Assembly: GCA_964499015.1 (NCBI GenBank)
Contig: CAZCJA010000070.1
Span: 1-12,974, forward strand
DNA length: 12,974 nucleotides
Direction: 5' to 3'
Origin: CAZCJA01 sp964499015
GTDB lineage: Bacteria > Elusimicrobiota > Elusimicrobia > F11
Shown here piece by piece: positions 1-6,624 of this stretch. The position numbers were made by a program, and so were the translations under genes. Position 1 is the first letter of the stretch. Every line of letters begins with the position of its first letter. A model generated the notes under the pieces. It ran no database searches, was not told where the DNA came from, and worked only from the letters and a program-made list of their open reading frames with translations.

Positions 1-171
1 GTATGGACGCACGCCAAAAAAACCGAAAGTGCACCGTATCTCGCTTCGATAACCGTTTTGGCGCTGGCCTTTTTGTTCAATGACGGCCTTTACTGGCCGG
101 CGATCCAAATGACATCAATGATTATTATCGGCGTGGCAATGGGGCGTATTGATCGCGAGGTCGCGGCATGA
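1..171 (+). CDS. C-terminal fragment of a multi-pass membrane protein, probably O-antigen ligase/polymerase (Wzy/WaaL-type)
   Basis: The window opens inside a reading frame of 56 residues that ends at the TGA at 169-171. The visible part has a charged stretch (HAKKTE), then a hydrophobic segment at about residues 14-27, a short loop containing FNDGLYWP, a second hydrophobic segment at about 38-48, and a charged C-terminus ending in DREVAA. Two closing membrane helices before a short charged tail fit the end of a Wzy_C-type ligase or polymerase, and three glycosyltransferase genes follow directly, which is the usual context. That identity is an inference from topology and position; the catalytic loop lies upstream of the window. 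Another polysaccharide membrane protein, such as a flippase, cannot be excluded. The stop overlaps the next start as ATGA. Confidence 0.55.
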   Translation, partial: VWTHAKKTESAPYLASITVLALAFLFNDGLYWPAIQMTSMIIIGVAMGRIDREVAA

Positions 172-1094
172 GCGCGCCGCTTTCGGTGGTCGTCATCAGT
201 TTCAATACCAAGGATCTAATTAGGCGCTGCCTTAAATCGGTCCTGCCGCAGTTGGATCTCGCTAATGACGAAGTGTGGGTGGTTGATAACGCATCCACCG
301 ACGGCACTCCTGAGATGATGAAAACGGATTTTCCGCAGGTCCATTTGTACGAAAGCAAATCAAACCGTGGTTTTTCCTATGCCTGCAACATTGGTTGGCG
401 AAAATCCAAAAACCCGTTGGTTCTTTTTACGAACAGCGACATTATTTACCCAGGCGGCGAGTTGGCGCGGATGCGTGAACGAATTCAACAAGACCCGCAG
501 ATCGGCATTTTAACGCCGATGCTGATTGGGGAAAGCGGCGATCTCGTGCAAATGACCTGGGGGTGGAACATTTCACTCTCGGGCGAGATGAAGCAGAAGT
601 TGTTTGCGCCCAAAAACGTTATGCATTTCAAAGTTATCCGTAATATGGTGGCCTGGCTGCAGCGCAAGGAACAGGATGTGCAAATCGTTGCCGGCGCATG
701 CATGCTCGCGCGGCGCGAGATGCTGAATAAAATTGATGGTTTTGATGAAGACTTTGAACTTTATTTTGAAGATGCCGACCTGTGCTGGCGCTGCTGGAAG
801 GCGGGTTTCCGCGTGCATTTCACGCCCAACATACGCGTGGTCCACGGTCTTGGGCAATCGGGGAAGTCGAACCCCGCAAAAATTGATCTCATTTACCGGC
901 AAAGCCAAATTACGTTTTACCGCAAGCATTACTCGCCGCTGAAAGTGACTGTTCTTAAAGCATACATTCTGCTCAAGTTCTCACTGCGCGTTAAATTCTG
1001 GATCGATCCGGTGTTCCGTTTTTATATTCTGCAAATTGTTTCCGAAAGCCGGCGCATTCACCTAGAGGACGATCTATCTGTGATTCCATCATGA
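168..1094 (+). CDS. Glycosyltransferase family 2 (rhamnosyltransferase WbbL-like)
   Basis: A 308-residue inverting GT-A transferase, expected to be cytoplasmic or peripheral at the inner membrane and to add a sugar from a nucleotide donor to a lipid-linked glycan. Visible motifs in family order are SVVVISFNTKD near the N-terminus, VVDNASTDGT (38-47, nucleotide binding), TNSD (88-91, the DXD-like metal site), GACMLARR (176-183), and GFDEDFELYFEDADLCWR (191-208), which carries the ED acidic pair expected to include the catalytic base. H226 in VVHG matches the conserved late histidine of this subgroup. Length is normal for WbbL-like proteins. The start at 168 is supported by GAGG at 157-160 and the ATGA overlap with the preceding gene. 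The donor sugar cannot be read from sequence; rhamnose is only the commonest annotation for close relatives. Confidence 0.9.
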   Translation: MSAPLSVVVISFNTKDLIRRCLKSVLPQLDLANDEVWVVDNASTDGTPEMMKTDFPQVHLYESKSNRGFSYACNIGWRKSKNPLVLFTNSDIIYPGGELARMRERIQQDPQIGILTPMLIGESGDLVQMTWGWNISLSGEMKQKLFAPKNVMHFKVIRNMVAWLQRKEQDVQIVAGACMLARREMLNKIDGFDEDFELYFEDADLCWRCWKAGFRVHFTPNIRVVHGLGQSGKSNPAKIDLIYRQSQITFYRKHYSPLKVTVLKAYILLKFSLRVKFWIDPVFRFYILQIVSESRRIHLEDDLSVIPS

Positions 1095-2158
1095 AAGTTG
1101 GTTTGGACGTACGCATGTTCGATTACTCCGGCATCGGAGTAACGATCAAAAAACTTTTGGAGAACCTGTCGCCCGAGCAACGCGACCAGTTGGTGTTGTT
1201 TTCAGCCAAAGATTGGGTCAACCCACACGCGGAAGGGAAAGTCGTTCCCGCGCCATATTCCGTTTACGGGATAAAACAGCACATCAACTACCCGTTTCTT
1301 CTGCGCAAGCATAAGCTCGACCTGTACCACATGCCGCATTACGACGTGCCGTATACCTATGGGCGCCCTTTTGTCGCAACGGTGCACGATATCATCCACT
1401 ATTTATTTCCGCAGTTCTCAACCAAGCCCCTGAGCCGTTCCTACTCCAGGGCCATGCTCGCGCACGCGGCGAAACGGGCAAAAAAGATCATCGCGGTTTC
1501 AGAAAACACAAAGAAAGATTTAGAGACACATTTTCCCAAGGCCGCGGGCAAGGTCCAGGTAATCTATCCGGCGGTCGATCCGCAGTTTCGCCCGGTCAGC
1601 AGTGACAAAGTCCGCGCTGTCCTGGCCAAATACAGCCTGCTCCCGAATTACTTTCTCTATGTCGGCAATTTGCGCGCCAGTAAAAACACTCCGGCTTTGA
1701 TCAGCGCTTATGCCGCATTGAAGAAACAGCATCCCGACGCGCCGCCCCTGGTCCTTGTGGGAAAAACCTTTATGAAGGATTTGGGCGCTGTGCCCAACGA
1801 TGTTTTCCATATTGAAAATGCCTCGACCGACGAATTGCCCGCCTTCTACTCGGGCGCGGCGTTGTTCGTGTTCCCGAGTTTGTACGAAGGGTTCGGGCTG
1901 CCGCCGCTGGAAGCCATGGCTTGCGGCGCGCCGGTAATATCGTCCCGCGCGGCGTCGCTCACCGAAGTGTGCGGAAACGCGGCTCATTACATCGACCCGC
2001 TTTCACAAAGCGAGTTGGTCGACGGAATGTGGTCGTTAATTTCATCGGTGTCCAAACGCGACGACATGAAGAAAAAAGGCTTGGATAATGTTAAGCGGTT
2101 TTCTTGGAAGCGCTTTGCCGCCTCGACGTGGCAGGTTTACAATGAATCGATCTCTTGA
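1091..2158 (+). CDS. Glycosyltransferase family 4 (GT1-domain retaining glycosyltransferase)
   Basis: A 355-residue GT-B fold transferase. The N-terminal domain opens with a short strand and a glycine motif (SGIGVTIKKLL, 13-23) in the usual acceptor-side position, followed by a TVHDII segment (97-102) typical of GT4 enzymes. The linker AVSENTKKDL (135-144) and VIYPAVDP (157-164) lead into the donor-binding domain. YVGNLRASKN (190-199) supplies the conserved basic residue, and the E-x7-E motif EGFGLPPLE (266-274) sits where the nucleotide sugar is bound, followed by ACGAPVISS. Mannosyltransferases are common in this subgroup, but the donor is not determinable here. It overlaps the previous gene by four bases (ATGA). 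No good Shine-Dalgarno lies within normal distance, so coupling to the upstream gene is likely. Confidence 0.9.
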   Translation: MKVGLDVRMFDYSGIGVTIKKLLENLSPEQRDQLVLFSAKDWVNPHAEGKVVPAPYSVYGIKQHINYPFLLRKHKLDLYHMPHYDVPYTYGRPFVATVHDIIHYLFPQFSTKPLSRSYSRAMLAHAAKRAKKIIAVSENTKKDLETHFPKAAGKVQVIYPAVDPQFRPVSSDKVRAVLAKYSLLPNYFLYVGNLRASKNTPALISAYAALKKQHPDAPPLVLVGKTFMKDLGAVPNDVFHIENASTDELPAFYSGAALFVFPSLYEGFGLPPLEAMACGAPVISSRAASLTEVCGNAAHYIDPLSQSELVDGMWSLISSVSKRDDMKKKGLDNVKRFSWKRFAASTWQVYNESIS

Positions 2159-3242
2159 TCAGGCCGTTGGCGTTCCACTCGTTAAAATTCTTTCCCTGTT
2201 TAGCCGCGCTCCAAAAAATAAACCCGAGATAAAACGCCTGCTGCTCATAAAGCTTGCCGCGGTGGGGGACACCATCGTGCTCATCCCCGTTTTGCGTGCG
2301 CTGCGCCAATCCCATCCTTCGCTGCAGATCGACTGGCTTATTTCGCCGATCAATCAGCAAATTGCCAAAACAGTCCCTTACATAAATAATTTCATTGTCT
2401 GGCCGAAATCATTGGGCTCGCTTTGGCCGCTGGTTAATCATCTGCGCGCGCAAAAGTACGATGCGGTCATCGATTTTGAACAATGGGCGCGTGGAACCGC
2501 GCTGTTAAGTTATTTCTCCGGCGCGCCGCTGCGGTCGGGATTCGATACGCCGGGCCAGCACCGCGCCGGCGTATATACGCACCGATTGATCAAAACCTAT
2601 GCGCAACACGAGCGGGATGATTTTTTTGCGTTGGCCCGCTTGTTGTTTGACGTACCCAGCGGCGACGCGCTCGAACTGTTTCCGAATACGCGCGGGATGG
2701 AAGAGGTGCGGCTGGCGCTGGAGGGCGTGCCCGTGCGCAAGCCGGCGTCTTTGCGCGTGCTGGTTCATCCCGGCTGCGGGGCGGACGGGGCGCCGCGCGA
2801 ATGGCCTTTATCAAAATATGCGGTTCTAATTCATTGGCTGGAGAAAAGATATGCGGCTCAAATTTTTCTGACCGGCGGCCCGGAAGAAAAGCGGAAGACG
2901 GCCGATTTGAATAAGCTGATCGGCGGTCACTCCATTGATTTGGGCGGGAAGCTCTCATGGCTCGGCACGATCTCCCTGCTCAATGAAGTCGACCTTGTCG
3001 TCTCCGGCAACACGGGCATCATGCATCTGGCCGCGGCCGCGAAAAAGAAGCAAGTTGCCCTGCATGGCCCGACAAGTTCGCTATTGTGGGGGCCGTTGAA
3101 CCCTCTGGCGAGGGTTGTGAAAACCTCTTGCCCTAATTGTCCTTGCCTCAAGCTTGGCTTTGAATATCACGAGGATCCGCTCGAGTGTATGAAAAAGATC
3201 GAAGTCGAGCAGGTTAAGGAAGCCGTCGAGTCCCTAATTTGA
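2142..3242 (+). CDS. Glycosyltransferase family 9 (ADP-heptose:LPS heptosyltransferase-like)
   Basis: A 366-residue GT-B protein of the WaaC/WaaF/WaaQ family. The N-terminal domain begins with KRLLLIKLAAVGDTIVLIPVL (31-51), which contains the family's GD-T turn. The second domain holds HPGCGADGAPREWPLSKY (209-226), LTGGPEE (243-249) and SGNTGIMHLAAA (288-299). Family members usually have D-T-G where this one has N-T-G. A cysteine cluster at 330, 333, 335 and 349 (CPNCPC, then ECM) follows, as in many GT9 proteins. The frame stays open back to 2088, but I place the start at the ATG at 2142. That leaves a normal leader before the first strand and only a 17-base overlap with the preceding gene; no clear Shine-Dalgarno decides between them. 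It would add heptose or a related sugar; the exact sugar is uncertain. Confidence 0.85.
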   Translation: MNRSLDQAVGVPLVKILSLFSRAPKNKPEIKRLLLIKLAAVGDTIVLIPVLRALRQSHPSLQIDWLISPINQQIAKTVPYINNFIVWPKSLGSLWPLVNHLRAQKYDAVIDFEQWARGTALLSYFSGAPLRSGFDTPGQHRAGVYTHRLIKTYAQHERDDFFALARLLFDVPSGDALELFPNTRGMEEVRLALEGVPVRKPASLRVLVHPGCGADGAPREWPLSKYAVLIHWLEKRYAAQIFLTGGPEEKRKTADLNKLIGGHSIDLGGKLSWLGTISLLNEVDLVVSGNTGIMHLAAAAKKKQVALHGPTSSLLWGPLNPLARVVKTSCPNCPCLKLGFEYHEDPLECMKKIEVEQVKEAVESLI

Positions 3243-3260
3243 TAGAAAACGCCCGTTCCG

Positions 3261-4685
3261 ATGTCGAAAATTCCTGAATCAGTCCCATATCACACAAACC
3301 TGTCGCCCTGGAAGCATTACGAGTCGTTCCCCTATCGTTTGCTGATCCTGGTTGTCGATGCGCTGGTTATTTGGGGAACCTACGCCGGCGCCTATTACCT
3401 CCGTTTCTACTACGCTCCTTTCCACGATGCTTTTCCGATCGTTAAAGGCATTCCTGGTTTTGATATCTATCTTGAGGCGTTGCCGCTTATTCTCGCGTGT
3501 TGGTTGGTTTCAATTTTGTGGCAGGGCGGCTATTCTCGCGTTCAGCTTCCCGCCACCGATGAGCTGATTCGCTTTTTGCGCATCGGCCTGGTCAGCGTTC
3601 TACTTTCCATGTCCGCAATGTTTTTGTACCGGGATAATTCCTATTCCCGCCTGGTTTTCGTCATGGGCGGCGCGCTGGGTTTAATGGGACTGTTTGTATG
3701 GCGCCAGATCATGAAGGTCATTTATCTGCTCTGGGTCCGTGCCAGCCGGCGTCCGCGGCGCGTGCTGGTCGTGGGAACGGGTTATTTATCTACGTCGCTC
3801 AAGCGCATGCTTGATCGGTTGGGCGACCGGGCGGTTTTGAAAAAGAACGCCGCGACGTTTGAAGAGATCAAAAAATCCGTTTCGCGCTCGCGTATTAATG
3901 AAGTTCTTCTCGCCAATACCAAGTTAAGCGCCTCACAAACGGTTGAATTGGCCACCTATTGCGAAGAACGCGGCATTGACGTCCGCCTGCTCCCCGATAT
4001 CCTGGAAATCCGCATGGGAGAAGTGCTGATCGATGATTCGCTCGGGATCCCCACGTTTCAGCTTAAGCCCGTTTCCCTTCATGGCTCGTCATTTCTGGCC
4101 AAACGCATCATCGATGTTTCTTTGGCCAGTCTTCTGCTCGGCGCCCTCTTTGTTCCGTTGGCGTTGGTTGCTTTGCTCATTAAGCTAACCTCCAAAGGCG
4201 ACCTTCTTTTCAAACATCAGCGCGTGGGTTTTCGCGGACGCCCGTTCGCTTTCATGAAGTTCCGCACCATGGTGCAGAATGCGGATGACTTTCTCGAAGA
4301 ACTAAAAAAGAAAAGCGACCGCCCGGGACCGGTTTTTAAAATGAAAAACGACCCGCGCATCACGGTGATCGGCCGTTTTTTGCGCCGCTACAGCATCGAC
4401 GAAGTTCCGCAATTTCTGAACGTCCTGCGCGGTGAGATGAGTTTGGTTGGGCCGCGTCCCCAAGTGCTGTGGGAAGCTCAGGCGTATGATAATTGGGCAA
4501 GAAAACGACTAAACGTCCTTCCGGGGATCACCGGTTTGTGGCAAGTCAGCGGACGCGCGGAACTCACCTATCAGGAGATGATCGATTTGGATATTTATTA
4601 CATCGAACATTGGTCGGCGGGGCTCGATTTTAAAATTCTGGCAAAAACATTGCCCGCAATCCTCGGCGGTAAAGGAGCTTATTAA
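3261..4685 (+). CDS. Polyprenyl-phosphate hexose-1-phosphate transferase (WbaP/WcaJ-type sugar transferase)
   Basis: A 474-residue polyprenyl glycosylphosphotransferase. It transfers a sugar-1-phosphate from a nucleotide sugar to undecaprenyl phosphate, the committed first step of lipid-linked polysaccharide synthesis at the inner membrane. Four hydrophobic segments (about 26-48, 70-88, 104-123, 131-158) are followed by a Rossmann-like middle domain opening with RVLVVGTG (167-174). A fifth hydrophobic segment lies at about 281-309, and the C-terminal catalytic domain carries KFRTM (333-337), RYSIDEVPQ (376-384), SLVGPRP (394-400) and GITGLWQVSGR (422-432). The middle domain is short: the stretch that normally continues into a glycine-aspartate turn after the first helix appears to be missing. 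The start is the only in-frame ATG near the opening, since TAG lies six codons upstream, and it lacks a Shine-Dalgarno. Galactose or glucose phosphate is the likely substrate. Confidence 0.92.
   Translation: MSKIPESVPYHTNLSPWKHYESFPYRLLILVVDALVIWGTYAGAYYLRFYYAPFHDAFPIVKGIPGFDIYLEALPLILACWLVSILWQGGYSRVQLPATDELIRFLRIGLVSVLLSMSAMFLYRDNSYSRLVFVMGGALGLMGLFVWRQIMKVIYLLWVRASRRPRRVLVVGTGYLSTSLKRMLDRLGDRAVLKKNAATFEEIKKSVSRSRINEVLLANTKLSASQTVELATYCEERGIDVRLLPDILEIRMGEVLIDDSLGIPTFQLKPVSLHGSSFLAKRIIDVSLASLLLGALFVPLALVALLIKLTSKGDLLFKHQRVGFRGRPFAFMKFRTMVQNADDFLEELKKKSDRPGPVFKMKNDPRITVIGRFLRRYSIDEVPQFLNVLRGEMSLVGPRPQVLWEAQAYDNWARKRLNVLPGITGLWQVSGRAELTYQEMIDLDIYYIEHWSAGLDFKILAKTLPAILGGKGAY
4674..4677 (+). 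promoter_or_regulatory. Ribosome binding site for the epimerase gene
   Basis: GGAG inside the end of the upstream coding region, seven bases before the ATG at 4685. It supports that start and gives this overlapping (TAATG) gene its own initiation signal. Confidence 0.7.
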
Positions 4686-5596
4686 TGAAGATTCTTGTCA
4701 CGGGCGGCGCCGGCTTCATCGGCTCGACGATCGTCGACGCTTATATTGCCGCCGGCCATCGCGTCCACGTGGTGGATGACGAATCCAGCGGCAAGCGCCG
4801 CCAGGTGAACCCCAAAGCGGGCTACACCAAGCTCGATATCCGTAATTTTAATGCGCTCGAGAAGGTGTTCGCCAAAAACCGTTTTGACGTGGTCAATCAT
4901 CATGCTGCGCAGATGGACGTGCGCCGTTCCGTTGAGAACCCGCAGTTCGACGCCAGCGTGAATATTATGGGATTGCTTAATGTTCTGGAATTATCGCGTG
5001 AGCATAAGATCAGGAAAATCATCTTTTCATCCTCTGGCGGCACCGTTTACGGCGAATGCATTCGCCCGGCCAAAGAAGGCGACCCTGAAATTCCGTTATC
5101 GCCCTATGGCATTGCCAAACTCGCGTCGGAAAAATACATAAACGCCTATGCTCATTTGTACGGCATAAACTACACGATTTTTCGCTATGCCAACGTTTAT
5201 GGGCCTCGCCAGGATCCGCACGGCGAAGCGGGCGTCGTCGCCATCTTCGCCAAGCTTCTTCTCAATGGGAAAGCGCCGTTTATTTTCGGCACCGGCAGGC
5301 AGACGCGCGATTTCGTTTATGTCGGCGACGTGGCCCGCGCCAATGTGCTGGCGCTGAGCAAGGGGAAAAACGAAATTTTCAACATTGGCACCGCCAAGGA
5401 AACGTCCGTGGCCGAACTCTTCGCGGCAATGGCCAAAATAACCGGATTAAAAAAACGGGCCCTCTATAGGCCGGCGCGTTTGGGCGAGCTGAACCGCAGT
5501 TGCCTGAATATTTCAAAAACAAAAAGGCGTTTGGGCTGGTCGCCCAAGATGAACATGAGCCGCGGACTCGCCGAAACTATCCGTTTCTTTCAGTGA
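4685..5596 (+). CDS. UDP-glucose 4-epimerase-like NAD-dependent epimerase/dehydratase (GalE-type)
   Basis: A 303-residue extended short-chain dehydrogenase. TGGAGFIGS (6-14) is the NAD-binding glycine motif, and D31 ends the second strand where the adenosine ribose is held. HHAAQMDVRRSVENP (72-86) is a signature of the short bacterial GalE-like group. Catalytic residues are visible as FSSSGG (114-119) and Y141-x3-K145 in SPYGIAKLASEK. NVYGPRQDPHGEAGVV (170-185) and TRDFVYVGDVARA (207-219) are the usual substrate-domain elements. Length is slightly below the roughly 340 residues of E. coli GalE. It would interconvert UDP-glucose and UDP-galactose, or the N-acetyl or uronic forms, to supply the neighbouring transferases. 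A dTDP-glucose dehydratase is less likely because the SSGG and QMDVRRSV context is epimerase-like. It overlaps the genes on both sides. Confidence 0.85.
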   Translation: MKILVTGGAGFIGSTIVDAYIAAGHRVHVVDDESSGKRRQVNPKAGYTKLDIRNFNALEKVFAKNRFDVVNHHAAQMDVRRSVENPQFDASVNIMGLLNVLELSREHKIRKIIFSSSGGTVYGECIRPAKEGDPEIPLSPYGIAKLASEKYINAYAHLYGINYTIFRYANVYGPRQDPHGEAGVVAIFAKLLLNGKAPFIFGTGRQTRDFVYVGDVARANVLALSKGKNEIFNIGTAKETSVAELFAAMAKITGLKKRALYRPARLGELNRSCLNISKTKRRLGWSPKMNMSRGLAETIRFFQ

Positions 5597-6624
5597 AAGC
5601 GATCTTGCTGGTCGGTGGGCAAGGTACACGCCTGCGTCCGCTGACGGAAAACCGCCCCAAAGCGCTGGTTCCGGTTCTTAATCGCCCGTTCATTTCTTAT
5701 TTACTTGATTCGTTAAAAGAAGCTGGTGTGACCGACGTGGCTTTTGCCGCCGGCCATTTGGCCAGCCCCATCAAAAGAATCTTTCCAAAATATCAGAAGA
5801 GAGATTTCCGCCTGCATTTCGCGGAGGAACCCGGACCACTCGGAACCGGCGGCGCGATCCGCTTTGCTTATGAGAAGCTTAAAAAAACGAGCGGTGAGCC
5901 GGTGCTCGTTATTAACGGCGACGTGCTTTTTGATATCTCGCTTAAAGAATTTATCGGCTATCACAAGCTGAAGAACGCCGAATGCAGCATCGCTCTCAAG
6001 AAAGTTGAAGACCCCGCGGCTTTTGGCGTCGTTGAAATAGACGCCACTGGCCGGATCATTACGTTCGTGGAAAAGCCGCATTCCTACAAAGACCCGGCCC
6101 TGATCAACGCCGGCGTTTACGCTTTTGCGCCGCATTTGATCCGCACCATTCCGCTGGGGCAAGCCTGCTCCGTCGAGCGCGACGTGTTTCCGCGCCTGCT
6201 TACGGGCGGCGTGCCGATGGCCGGGTTCGTTTCCGACGGCTATTGGAACGACATTGGGACGCACAAAAATTACCTGCAGGCCCATCAGGACCTTTTGTCA
6301 ACGAAAAATAGCTGGACAGAAAAATATTTTTTCCGTAAAAGAACTCTCCAACGCGGGCGCCACTCCACCATTTTTCTCGGACAAAAAACCCACGTCGCCA
6401 AAGACGCGCAATTGAAGGGAATGGTTTGCTGCGGCCATGGCGTCTCAGTGAGCCCGGGCGCTGTTATCGAAAACTCCGTTTTGCTCGATAAAGTTAAAGT
6501 TGGCAAAGGCGCGCAGATCAAAGACGCGATATTGGGCGTGGGCTGTGTGGTTGATGCTGGTGTAACTGTTCCAACGGGAAGCGTTCTGGGCGATAAAGCG
6601 CGCGTTAAAAAACAAATTTCATAA
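5593..6624 (+). CDS. Sugar-1-phosphate nucleotidyltransferase (mannose-1-phosphate guanylyltransferase-like)
   Basis: A 343-residue NTP-transferase producing an NDP-sugar and pyrophosphate from a hexose-1-phosphate. LLVGGQGTRLRPLT (5-18) is the nucleotide signature and K23 (RPKALVPV) the conserved lysine. GPLGTGGAI (81-89), INGDVL (107-112, metal-binding aspartate), EKP (160-162), NAGVY (172-176) and WNDIGT (218-223) follow in the order of the GDP-mannose/glucose-1-phosphate family. From about 260 onward, hexapeptide-like repeats (for example SPGAVIENSVLLD) indicate a short left-handed beta-helix. The frame is open back to 5500, but the family N-terminus begins at the GTG at 5593, which forms a GTGA overlap with the epimerase stop. 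Whether the nucleotide is GTP, dTTP or UTP is not certain. The phosphohexomutase just downstream would make its substrate. Confidence 0.88.
   Translation: MKAILLVGGQGTRLRPLTENRPKALVPVLNRPFISYLLDSLKEAGVTDVAFAAGHLASPIKRIFPKYQKRDFRLHFAEEPGPLGTGGAIRFAYEKLKKTSGEPVLVINGDVLFDISLKEFIGYHKLKNAECSIALKKVEDPAAFGVVEIDATGRIITFVEKPHSYKDPALINAGVYAFAPHLIRTIPLGQACSVERDVFPRLLTGGVPMAGFVSDGYWNDIGTHKNYLQAHQDLLSTKNSWTEKYFFRKRTLQRGRHSTIFLGQKTHVAKDAQLKGMVCCGHGVSVSPGAVIENSVLLDKVKVGKGAQIKDAILGVGCVVDAGVTVPTGSVLGDKARVKKQIS

Noticed and set aside
2088..2141. Earlier in-frame ATG for the family 9 transferase
   Set aside because: It would overlap the upstream gene by 71 bases; the ATG at 2142 already leaves about 30 residues before the first conserved strand.
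5500..5592. N-terminal extension of the nucleotidyltransferase back to an ATG at 5500
   Set aside because: The extension lies inside the epimerase coding region, and the family's N-terminal nucleotide motif begins right at the GTG at 5593, which forms a GTGA overlap.
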